NCBI GenBank assembly: GCA_013399115.1
Contig: VXAA01004003.1
Location: 62,001 to 126,000, forward strand
From: Anseranas semipalmata
Lineage: Eukaryota; Chordata; Aves; Anseriformes; Anseranatidae
Length of the DNA stretch: 64,000 nt
Direction of reading: 5' to 3'
The notes below the pieces were generated by a model. The model had not been told where the DNA came from. It searched no databases and was given only the letters and a program-made list of their open reading frames with translations. Of the stretch, positions 50,305-61,965 are shown one piece after another; within the stretch, counting starts at the first letter, position 1; the number at the start of each line of letters is the position of its first letter. The translations under genes and the position numbers were made by a program.

Positions 50305-53197
50305 TTTAAAGTGAATAACCACAACTTTCTAAATTCAATTTGTTCCAACTGGTAGGAAAAAATAAAAGATAGCACCATGCTCAATGCCAATTTTTGCTTT
50401 CAGTTTATGCAAAACGTGGTTCAAATAATTCCATCGGAACTAATTACTAGTCTTCGGCAGAGTAACAATTAGTAATTCTCATCTTCAGCTGTTTAAATTA
50501 ATAGAAAGACTTCGTTTGAACGCACCTAACAGAGAACCTACCACTTCATATCTTGGTAGTGTGTTTTAGGAACTAAGCACATTTACAATCAGATTCATTC
50601 ATCTCATCTCTTGATTTGATTTGCTGGACTTCATCTTCTAGGTACTGGCTCTTGCTTTTTTCCTCTAGAGCATCGTGTATTTAAGCTACTTCTTTTCAGC
50701 TGTTTTTGTACCCATGGACTGCAGTAGCCCTTTTCACCACAACACCCTTGTAGATTGCATATAGGTTTTTGTTCCTGTTTTAATTTTTGTTTGTTTTTGT
50801 TAAATCTGTTATGGTCTCAACACCTCCTGAGCCTGAGCTCTCAAGGCAGGAGTCTCTTTCACTCTACAAGAACACCCTGCATTTCCTCCAAAGTTTTTCT
50901 GCATTTCACAGCTCATGTTCAAAAGGATTCAGCCCACCAAATGATCCAGGTTTTTCTGTGTAGCTGTACAGCCAGCACATAACTTACCATAACACTGGAC
51001 CACCTTTACCACCGATACAAAACCATCATTTTATACATTGGTCATTATTTATTATCCTGATTTATATGATATACATCGACTATCGCTCCAGTCAGGACAA
51101 AGACAGGAATCAGCATATCATCAGTTACTGTAATACTGCATCATTCTTCTTATTATGAAAGATCATTCACTGAATATTTCTTTTACTGTTTTTTTTTTTT
51201 TCATCCACTTTTTATTAGGTATTGCTCTTCATTTTCAGCTCTCATGATGTCAGAGATTTAACGCAGAAGACTCCCTGCCATTGCCACGCTCAGTACTCTG
51301 TCCACATTAAAAGTTGTATTAACTATTGAACTGGCTACATGCAGTTTTTGCCGATGAAGGCCTAACAATGACTACGATTAGGTTAGTTTGGTTTGTTGCA
51401 TAATAAATCCTGATTTGATTTTTCATCAGGATTTACATGGACTATAAGAGAATGTTAGAAGGAAATGTCTTAAATTAAGAGAGCTGTGAGCTACAGGTTA
51501 TTAGATAAGTAACAGGTCTATAAGACTACTTATTACATGTTATCAGATGAAAAGATGTTATTCTCACATCTTGTAAACAAGCTGGTCTTTATCAAAAATA
51601 GAAGCTGTCACTTAAAAAAAAAGTGTAAACTGGCTGGGAAAGGAAGAAATTCTAGCACAGACATCTCAGCACAGGACAGAAGCAAGCAGCTAGACAGAAA
51701 ACTGATACTACAATGAGAAGCCAGAGTGCTACAAGAGAAATCTCAGAGCACTCGGTCAGTAATTCCAGAATTTAATAATTGTTTTGAAAATTAAGTTTCC
51801 AGAAATAAGGATTCATCTTGTGGAGGATTTCCTTCTTTTGAAACAAGATTGCAAGCATCATTTGCATGATTTTAATGACAGCTTTTGAGTATGAATACTG
51901 CTTCGTTCTCAACTAGCTAACAGATAAAATATGCATGGTCTTATAAACATAACCGACAGCAGCCCGTAATTTGAGCACCAAAGAACATTTTCACCGGGTT
52001 TCTGCAATCCTTTGTAGGGAAGTAAAGGTACTGTTCAAGTTTTTCTTCTAATTACATCACAACATGAATGAAGCCCCCACCATCACCACCAAAAATAGAG
52101 ACAAAAGACGTCATCATCACGAATGAGCCAAAGAACGGGCTGAAACAAGGCAACCGTAGAGATGAGCAAGATCCCAGCTAGTGATATAATTACCTTCTGA
52201 TGCCTGCCAGTTATCCTCCAGAAAATAACACACATCATGTTTGACTCGCTGATCTAAAGGCTTCACAACAACAGCTAAACCCTAGCCCTGCTTAAAATAA
52301 AACCCATGGACTCAAGATGAAAGGCTCCAGACTTTGGTTGTCCATTTGCGCTTTTCCAGCGTCCTCAGTATTAACGTCTCCCCCATGCATTCAAATCCTG
52401 ACCTGATCCCTACGGAAAGAAACTATGAGAAAAAGCATTAATTATATGCATTTTGCCGATGGTAAATCCCGGTTGCTTTTTAACAAGGGAACAACATAAG
52501 CCCACATCCACTGGGGAAACTTTTCAAATAGTATTTGCTAATGGTAAAAGGTGCATTTTACACAAATACATATATTTTACTATACATTACAGCAACTGCA
52601 TCCACCAAACACCTGCGAGACAATATTGGGTGAGACTGGACAGTCCCCATGTGATAGTTTTAACTGCTGTAGGTGCCGCATTATGCTGACCTTCCTTAGC
52701 CAGGATCAGTTAACAAACATCAACTCAGCAAATCCTATTCTGCTACAGCTGATGGGACTCTATCAGCTGAAGTGAGAAGTTTTAGGGAAAGACCATGGCA
52801 TTCGCATCAGCAGAATTATCTTTTATCTGTATGGCTTCCTTTATTCCCCCTTTGGCAAGGGGAAGGGTGGTATAAATGTCTCTGTTACTGAAGGCCCAGT
52901 TGTTGTCAGTCTAAATCTGCTGCCTACTGTGTTTGGGGGGAAAGGAAAGAAGGGCATCATCACACAACCAGACAAAGAGGATCAACCTCAAACTTTCCAT
53001 TCCCTGAAATAAATGCAGCAGTTATCAGACCGTGACAAAGAGGAACAATTACTGCATGGCACAGAAATCAGAAATGGGTCTTCACAAGTACAAGGACATT
53101 TGCTTTGAGATAGGACTTTGGAAAGGCTATAGGTTAAGAAGTCAATCCTGCTCTCCAGCACACTGAAAACACTGCCTAACATTTTGGAAAACAAATT

Positions 53198-53221
53198 TTT
53201 GGAATACATTTTGGAATACAT
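53198..53221. repeat. 12-bp perfect tandem duplication
   Basis: TTTGGAATACAT occurs twice without a gap. Confidence 0.93.
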
Positions 53222-54347
53222 GACAACAATGTGTTTTGTGTATCACAAAGCAGAATTAGGACCTAAGATTTTAAATACGATCAGTTATGCACCTCAGAGG
53301 CAATGTTGTATTTTTAAAGCTTAAAACTGATGTTGCATGTTACTAGTTTTAAACTAATTAAACTCATTTAAGACTTATATAATATTATCAGAAGGAAAAG
53401 GTTATGTTTTTTCCAAAAGTAATAGGATTTAGGCTTGGAACCCCAAAAATATTCATTGCCAGTGTGAAAAATAATGGACTTACAGTGATAGAAACTCATC
53501 CAATTGAAACATGACTACACGAGTCACAGATGCACCAGCAGGCTTGGCGGGCTGACGACTTATTCCAAAGATTTAAGGTATTTTTTTCAGAAAGGGATTA
53601 CCAGTAAATTGTTACATGCGTTCATTTTCACTTACGCAAGCAAGTGTACTCACATCCTCTCTTCAGACAGGTCCTTTGAATTTTTTTTTCCCCAATGTTT
53701 TCTAAATGGTAATAAATACCGATAAGAAACAATTATTCTCTAACAGGTGGAGGAGTCGATATCTGATACTTAACTTCAAACATTATAATTTTTAATAGCA
53801 ACAATATTTCTTCACATCAAAGGAAAGAGGAACTCTGCTAGATTTTTTTTTAAAATCTACCAACTGTACCTCAAATGCTATCTGTTAAGAAAAACGGGAG
53901 AAATATTCCCTCAAGGTTCATTTTGTAGAACGTAATGAAGTCTTAAAAATACTGAAAATGCAATTTTTTAATGAATTTCTTGGCTTTCTGGTGCTGCACA
54001 TGCATAAAAAGAAAAAGGACTCCAAGATGAGCACAACAATTGGTAATTGGTCATGAGGATTTGTAAAAAAACAAGCACTGTGGGAAAAGCTACAGACTGG
54101 TTAAAGCTTCACCAGCTGCTCTGTGTTTATCTGCAGAATATCATTCTACAAGCTAGAAAGACAGGTGAACAGGTTGTTAACACACAAAAAATGCTAGCAG
54201 TGCCTTAAGCGAAAAATCACAGCAAGATAATGATTTATTATTGGACAACGCACATCAGGTGAGCTTTTCCAATACCAGCACACGCTCCTAAAAGCACATT
54301 TAAATGCTATGTTTCCACTACAGAATGGTGTAAGAATAATACCAGCC

Positions 54348-54371
54348 AAAAAAAAAAAAAAAAAAAAAAAA
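54348..54371. repeat. Poly(A) run, 24 nt
   Basis: A24 ending just before a 4-N ambiguity; homopolymer length is probably uncertain here. Confidence 0.93.
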
Positions 54372-54383
54372 TTTATAAGGATT

Positions 54384-54387
54384 NNNN
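54384..54387. other. 4-N ambiguity
   Basis: Four N shortly after an A24 run. Confidence 0.99.
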
Positions 54388-54559
54388 AGAAAATCTGATA
54401 GTGATTACACTGAACTAGAGTAGCAAATATTTGAGACTGCCACACAGTCAGTTTTCACTCATGACGGATTAAGTCACTGTGCAGTTTCTATTTTTGCATG
54501 TTCCTAATACTAATCTAGAAAACCATGTGCTCAAATCCATATTTTCTGGGGGATGTACA

Positions 54560-55110
54560 TAAGCATATGCCTACCACGTGTTTCTGCAGCTTCTGGACAC
54601 GTACTCTGCCGAGCAGGCACGGACTGCAGCTGAACCATTGCCTCTCTTTCTAGGAAATAAGACATACTCCAGGAGGAGGAGGAGGTTTTGCTGTGGGGAA
54701 ATGAAGACTCTAGGCGGGGGTGGAGCAGCCCATTCTTCCACACGATGCGTCGTAACCTGCGGCGCTGCCTCCCCGCCGAGCCCACGACAGCCTACGAGGG
54801 AATTCCGCCTCCAGAATTGCCTGGTTGCCTCCTGCTAAAACCAGCTGCAACGATAAGGAGCCTTGGTGGGGAAGAAGTGATTTCCCTGTCTTCGTCTCAA
54901 CCCATGAGCTTTGTCATCCTATTTCCTCCCCTTGTGCTACGGAGGAGGAGCGAGAGGGCGGCTGGGTGGGCACCCGGCTTCCAGCCCATGGTCCACCCAC
55001 CACACGGACCTCCTGACGCTTCCCGACAGCCTCCTCCCGCAGCCAGCCTCCCCGAGTTTGACCTTCGGATAAGCAGCTGTCTTTCTCGACTGCTGCAAGA
55101 ACGTCAAGCT
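54560..55110. promoter_or_regulatory. GC-rich patch in intron 1
   Basis: About 550 bp of raised GC and moderate CpG content, with a short GGA repeat at 54671-54686. Several open frames overlap on both strands, as expected where stops are rare; none is recognisable. It might be an alternative promoter or first-exon region of ZFYVE28, but the known N-terminal residues are not encoded here. Confidence 0.25.
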
Positions 55111-56222
55111 TAAAGGCCAACTAGTCACTTAGAAAGAGCAAATTCAGCTTGTCGGGATAAGTATCGAAGTGGACAGGTCACTCTTTAAATGCTTTTATGC
55201 AGTTTGCTTCAGATTTGTCTAAATTTTTCTATTTGCAGTCAAACATTACACTAAGCATCTTTTCAAACAAGATAGATTCTGCCATGTTTTTAGTGATTTG
55301 TTACCTATCGAGAAGAAAAATGTCAATTCAGTTCCCCAGACTTCCAGACCTACAGGCCCTCCCCTTCAGCAGGGGAACGGGTGGCATCTGGAAGCAGCAT
55401 CCAAATATATTTACTCCAATAATGCGAAACCCTCTGCCTTGCTAAGCTCCATTTCCTCACAACCTCGTGCATTACATAATAAGGACTTCATAATCCACTA
55501 TAGTTATAACATGTTTTATGAATGTTTAAGTATTTATAAAAATTCCTAAGCACTGAGACAAACCATAACTGCCTCTTGCATGTCCTCAAAGCCTATGTCT
55601 TATTTTCCTATAAGCTTTTCTCTTTCAAAAGCTCTTTAAGAATAGAATTCTTAAACAAACAAAACACACACACGCACAAAAAAAAACAGCTTTGTGCAGT
55701 TTACAGATTGCTTTGCAGCCTCTTTAAAAGCTCCATCTTGTTCTAGCTTACTATATCCCAATAGGATTTTTTTTTCCCCTCCCAGGTCTGTAGTTCCAGT
55801 GTTTTGGTCACGCTTAGCAGCCCTGGTAGCACGCCAGCTTTGCCTCACTGTTCAGTACCACTATTTTGAACAATCTGCCATATAAACTATTTCACTTCTG
55901 GATCAAGAAATAAATGTCTTTGCTAATCAGGGCATAGACAAAACTCTAACAAGAGGGAAATCTGACCCAGCAACGAGTTCAAGCCTGCTGATTATAAAAG
56001 AGTTACTGCATAGTCCCTGTTGGATATTAACAGGCACAGCACATTCCTTAGGTTTCTTCATATTGAAAGTCCATCTTTATTTTTCTTCGCCTCAACAAAT
56101 TTGCTTATGATGAATCTGAGGTGCTCTGTATCGTACCTGAATAGAAGAACGATCATCTGCCTGAAGTTGCGCATTCATAACCTCATTTGCCTCGTAGGAG
56201 GCTTGCAATAAGGTCAGGTTGA

Positions 56223-56392
56223 ACACAGAATCACAGAACCATTTAGGTTGGAAAGGATCTCCAAGATCATCCAGTCCAACCTATGACCTAACACTACCAA
56301 GTCCTCCACTAAACCACGTCACTAAGCTCTACGTCTACACGTCTTTTGAACACCTCCAGGGATGGTGACTCAACCACTTCCCAGGGCAGCTT
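56223..56392 (-). mobile_element. Short old CR1 3' fragment
   Basis: AACACAGAATCACAGAACCA, then GGTTGGAAAGGATCTCCAAG and CACCTCCAGGGATGGTGACT match the 3' end of an older avian CR1 subfamily, in minus orientation. Only about 170 bp remain, with no usable reading frame. Similarity ends near GGGCAGC at 56392. Confidence 0.88.
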
Positions 56393-57702
56393 CCCAGATG
56401 TGCAGAATTTAACTACCTTGGCACCATATCGCTACCACAATCAATCACTGCAACAAAAAAGATTTCATCAGAACTTTGTTCCTAAATGCATCTGTTCAAG
56501 CCCAGCGATGAAAGCAACACATCCTACCAGGCCCTCAGCACAGCAACTTCTCCCGGCTTCCACTTTCTGACAGTAACTTCAAATGAACGTCTGCGTAAGT
56601 AAAACTTTGGATCTTATTCCCATTATTTCAGCTAAATAATATAAAAATGTAGCTTTGAGTGCCATCCTTGTCAAAGTGGGTTTATTATTCCATTTCCATG
56701 ATAACGGCTAGCCTCAGTTGACATTTGTCCTGCGCTTACCACAGCACACGCCTGCAGGGACTCATCCATGCCTGGCACTGACCCCGCTCACGACACAGCC
56801 CTTCAGCCTGAGCACTCACCTTCCCGCTTTGCAGAAAGTCCCTCCCTCCACAGAACTTTTAGGGACTTCGTTGCTCTTAAGGACTTGTTACTGAGATTAC
56901 CATCTGTTTTCCAAGCTTGCTTCAGCATGAACGCTGGCTTTGAAAATCAGCAAAAAATGGGCAAGAAGAGAGAGGAGAAAAGCACCAGACACACAGGACA
57001 CCAAGCATGACCACAAAGGTCTTTGTAAACCATGCTAAAATCTTTTTTTGCAACGGTCCATCGATAAGAAATAGACAAGCACACAAAAAGCATGCATTTG
57101 CTGGTAAGACAGTAACTAACGGGATGATGCACCATGGTCACCTGTGTCCCTGCCCCATCCCCCTGCAGAACTGAATCGTTTTGCTCCAGTAGGCTTTCTC
57201 TGCTCTTTTCAGACAATATCCTCAAGGTCTGCCCTTGGTCTCCTGGGCACGCAGAAATCTCTCCTGGGAAAGAAATGGGTTTGTACAGCTATTCCTGTTT
57301 TCTGTGCTAGCTCAGCACGCAGTTTTAGTTTGACTATTTCTCCTCATCAGCAAGCAGATGTTGGATAACCTGCACCAGGCTTCGGCTGTTCTCCCCTCCC
57401 TGTCCCCGATTTAAACAGGTTCCTTTTAAATCAGGGCACAGAATGCACAAAAACTAAGCAGAAGTACAACATGAATGGTTTCCTGATACATATTTTCCTA
57501 AGCTGGGATTTTATATTCATTTATCGAAGGGAAAAATACAAAGAAAACCCTCTAGTCACTACATACTAGTGATTCACACAAGGATTTCAAAATCATATAC
57601 TGTCTCTTCCGGCAAGACCAAGTTTGAGACCTGTCTGTTGCCTGTTTAGGTAAATACAGAAATCCAGCACAATAATGGCACTACCTCTTTAACCAAGGGA
57701 TC

Positions 57703-57723
57703 TTTTTTTTTTTTTTTTTTTTT
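57703..57723. repeat. Poly(T) run, 21 nt
   Basis: Uninterrupted T21, followed by GCTCATTCC. Confidence 0.95.
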
Positions 57724-58041
57724 GCTCATTCCAGAAAACAACTTTCAGAAAAGCTATAATACATACAAGCCTACTGCCTATTACTCTCTATTGATCAGCA
57801 ATATCACTTTCACATCACAATTATATACTTTCACGTTCTCCCCAGCTGCATTCCACAAAATTCTGGCTGCCAAGTATTTTCTTTAGTATGCTAAATGACA
57901 AAAGAGCCAGAGGCATTAATTGCAGAACTGCTTTAAAAGCAAGGAAATGCATTACCAGTAATGCTTATTGTAATATTTACAACGCTTTGGCAAGAATGTG
58001 ATTTGGACTAGTTTTCCTTTGCTATATTTGATAATAGCATC

Positions 58042-58061
58042 AAAAAAAAAAAAAAAAAAAA
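58042..58061. repeat. Poly(A) run, 20 nt
   Basis: Uninterrupted A20. Confidence 0.95.
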
Positions 58062-60997
58062 CCAACACTACATTGGAGACACCAAGAAAAGAGAAATCTG
58101 ATCTTTGAAAAGTGAAGCGTGCTTAGGTAGTGCAAAAACCTTAACTCCTACGTGCACAACTCATTTCAATTCCAACGCGGACACCTGCTGCTGGTCTTTA
58201 CCAGCAGACAGCAGTAATCTTTATCTTCCAAAGCTGAGCTCCCTTCTCTGCTACCGCCGCCCTGCACCCCAGTCGGACTCCTAAAAGGAACCCCAACCAG
58301 GCGCTGTACCAAAACCGGAGGCAGACCCATGATTTTTCTCCCACATCAAGTGGCAAAGAAATCCTGTGCTTCCAAAGCCTCGGGGAAGAACACCTGCTGG
58401 GATATCTACAGCTTTGCATTTCAACAGCACCATGGGTCAAAAAGTTCAATTGTTTACTACAAAGACTTCATTTGACATAAGGCTCAGCATCCATGCAACT
58501 TCGGATCAAAGTTGTTCATTGCTTTTCAATTGTGAAACAGTGAATATTTTTCTCTGAATAATCAGCATAAAATCAAAGCGTCAAGAAAGTGTTCTGACAT
58601 TTCTGAAATCAAAGTTCTTAATTATTCCCAGTAATTTCAAGACTACTCTGAAAAGAGGTGGTAATAGCTGAACTGATTCTGTAGGCACAGCTTGCCTACA
58701 GTCATACGATTGCATTACTTGCCTAAAATATGGGAAATTGCTCCAAAGCATGTGAAAATTACAGTTGTCATCTTCCACCCCTCAGTTTTTTCCTGCTCAA
58801 GACTCTGTATTGTGTAACAAATGCAGAAGCAGAGGTCCCAACTTGGATGTGCTGTCCCACCGTGGTCTTCACTTGAACCAGCCACCAGTTTCCCCCCAGC
58901 CCAGCCGATACCTGGCTGTTCGAGCCCTGGTTCAGACATGAGAACTGCAGAAAGACCAGTTCGCCAAGAGCACGGTGGCACAATTTCCTTCTGAAGGTGA
59001 GAGACGTGTTAGAACCTACTGAACTCAAAATCTCCTATTTGCCCTCCCTTGCTATCTCAGAGAAAACACAGAGAAGCTGCCCTGCATCAGGATTTAGCTC
59101 CGGTACCCTCAGCCCTTCCATTTCTGCTCCCCCAGCTGTGGTTATGGTGCCAGAGCTGAAGCACAGCCCTGCTTTGATATCCTACAGCCAGCAGGTTCGA
59201 AGTGGGCAAGCCTGCAGAATGCGGACGTCTTCAGAACTCCAGGCACTACCGGTGATCTTTTAAAGAAAAGAAATCTCAAGGCATTACTAAACACAAGAAA
59301 AATGTTTTTAATATATATGACCAAGCATTAGTGGAGAAGTACTTAAAGGAGAAGCATATTGTGCACTTGTGTGGAGATTTGCAAACACTCTCAAAGCAAT
59401 TAATCGAAAAGTCTTACAGTAAAATGCTTTAGGTTACTCTTCCAAGCAGTTAGCTTATCTAATCAGCTTCCCGATGTACTGAATATTTCACAACTTCTAA
59501 AGCTACATTGCTTTTCCTTATCAAATATAAGTGAAATACATCATTCTCTGTCAAAGAAAATATTGTGGAGGCTGACAGGAATTTTTTAAACTACATGTCC
59601 ATATAACTGAACTCCGGGTTTTTTGGTACTTGTCATTTGTTTTCCTTCATGTAATTTTTTATATTCCTTTAAATTATCAATCATGTGCATAGAAAATCAT
59701 TACAAATTAGGTTAAAATAGAATATATGTGATTAAAGTGTCTGTTCAGAAAGACATCAACTTCAGAGGATGTTACCATAACCCAAAATTGCACTGTGAAC
59801 ACAAGCACCATTCAAAATCATGACTAACACCCATAATTACAGAATGTGTGCAGAAACAATTTTTATTCATTTACTTCTTTGTTTACTTATTTGAGAGGAA
59901 AAGGAAGTCCAGAATTTATCAACTGGAGAAGACAGGCAGAAGAATATAGCCTGGAATTGATCAAGTTTGGAGGGATATCAAAGATGATTTGTAGTCAGCA
60001 AAACACAATTATGTTTTTGAAATGGACTGAAAACATAGCAATGTAAATCAAGCAGGAATTCTACTTCATCCCTCCAAGCACCTACAACAGTGCTAATCAG
60101 CTCCCAATACAAACTACGACAAAGGAGGAGAATTAACTGCTAGAGGGGAAAAAAATTACCAGTAAGATTGTTAACGTACTGACTGATTACAACATGAGGA
60201 CACATTTCTGGGATATGTTTATATATTTATTGCAAAACTAATCTCATGTAAAGCAAAATAATCTAACAAAAAAAAAAATATATGGCAAAAGAAGTAATAT
60301 CCAGGAGGTATATGAATGCAGATTGTTTCAGAAAGATCAGTTTGAGACACACATTCTCTGGATTTAAATTTAAAAAAAAAAAAAATCCTCACACAAAATA
60401 GAGTGGTCACATTGTTGAACACATCACTGGATGCTCGGGTACTATGACAAGGAAGGTAATAAGAAACTGATGTACAGCATATGAAAAAAGCACAAACGCA
60501 CACCCAGATTTAGACAGAAGCTAACACTGTTGCTGGTGCTGAGAACAGTACCAATACGGGAAATAAAGATGTAACCAAAAAGATGGATTTATAAGCCCAG
60601 CACAAACCTCACCTCCTCTTTGAAAAGGACGTTCGAGTTCCATACTAAACCTACCCCTCCTGCTCACTGGTCACCTCTAAGGATCAGACCCCGTCCATCA
60701 CACAAGCAGCTATCAAAGCCAACTTCTAAAGCTATGATGAATGCAGCCCTTCTATCAAGATAAATCCTAGGGCAAATGAGGCAACTTGAATTACGAAAGT
60801 TACATTAACAGCTCTTCCGTGTATACGATTGTCTTTGCAAGAGACAATTTCAAGAAAGCTACGCAACTTATTTTATTCCGTGATGGAAAAACTACATTAC
60901 CTGTGAAGTGAAATTTGCCAAATTACCAGAAAAGCCATTACAAACAACTTCATTTCCCAGGAAATAATTTCATTACAGAAAACAGCTTCCCCACCCA

Positions 60998-61047
60998 NNN
61001 NNNNNNNNNNNNNNNNNNNNNNNNNNNNNNNNNNNNNNNNNNNNNNN
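60998..61047. other. 50-N assembly gap
   Basis: Exactly 50 N, a round number that suggests a placeholder length. The right flank is GC- and CpG-rich, the kind of sequence often lost from bird assemblies. Confidence 0.99.
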
Positions 61048-61079
61048 TAGGGTTCCTAATGATACACATAAGGAGAAGA

Positions 61080-61265
61080 CAGCCTCCCTTATATACCCCA
61101 CATCTCTATAAAAGAGCCCGAGGAGACCCCGCAGCTGCCCGTGTGCCCCCCGATGCCCTCCCGTAACACCAGCAGCGCTGGGGGCTCTGCTGCTCCTGTC
61201 CCCTGGGCCGCGCTCAGCGCCGCACAGCACGCCGCCTAGCAGAGCCTGGCTATTCCCAACGAGGA
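61080..61265. promoter_or_regulatory. Candidate divergent promoter with CpG-rich flank
   Basis: TATAAAAG lies on the plus strand at 61107-61114 and TATATAAG on the minus strand at 61088-61095, pointing away from each other with 11 bp between. From 61115 to 61250 the sequence is GC-rich with about 12 CpGs by eye. The minus-strand TATA would start transcripts near 61060, heading into the 50-N gap in the ZFYVE28 direction. This is inference from motifs; there is no transcript evidence. Confidence 0.3.
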
Positions 61266-61868
61266 AGAAATGAGAGAACTTGCTCACTTGTACACTTAAT
61301 TTAATTCTCTCTGCACATTTGATTACAAGATACACTGCACACGAAATTTCAAAAACCAGAATTTAAATAGATTTTTGTTTTTTTCTCCATTCTGTCCAGG
61401 CCAACTGGCTCAGCACCCCTGCCCATGCGTCACCCTGCGTAACAGATGGGAACGCTCTCCTGCAGAGCACCATTGGGCCCTTCAGCAACGAATTGTAGCA
61501 GAAGACAACATGACCCTCCTACATTTCACATAGCGAGGAATTTATTCTGGCTTGCAAGGGATGATGCCAAAATAAAGCCGTGTCCCAGTGCCTCTCACTG
61601 CAAGCATCCTCATATTCAGGTGTGGTGGTAAAATTATTAAGACTTGAGAGGTCTGGCTAAGAAGTTTATCCCACCTGAAAGAACAACACTTTTGGCCAAA
61701 AGCTAGCAGGCTGTGATTGTTTCCAGCCCCCACTTCTGAGCTCAGATACTGCTGGATGTGCCACTCCTACAGGCCCCACCAAGAGCCACCTCTCCACACT
61801 GTCACACCTCTGCTGTTTGATCCCTTCTTAGAAATATGGCAGCTAGCAAGCTACCTCAGCAGTCCTGC

Positions 61869-61965
61869 CAGGGATGGATACCTGGCCTTGTTAACATAGA
61901 CATGATTGTCCGGGGTCCATCCCTCCCAACAACAGGTACCTGGCTTTGTTAACATTGGACTGATT
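61869..61965. repeat. 29-bp direct repeat with nested inverted repeats
   Basis: Copies at 61879-61907 and 61937-61965 both begin TACCTGGC and share TGTTAACAT; they differ at five positions. Between and around them, GGGATGGA (61871-61878) pairs with TCCATCCC (61916-61923), and CAGGTACCTG is a 10-bp palindrome. Confidence 0.85.
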
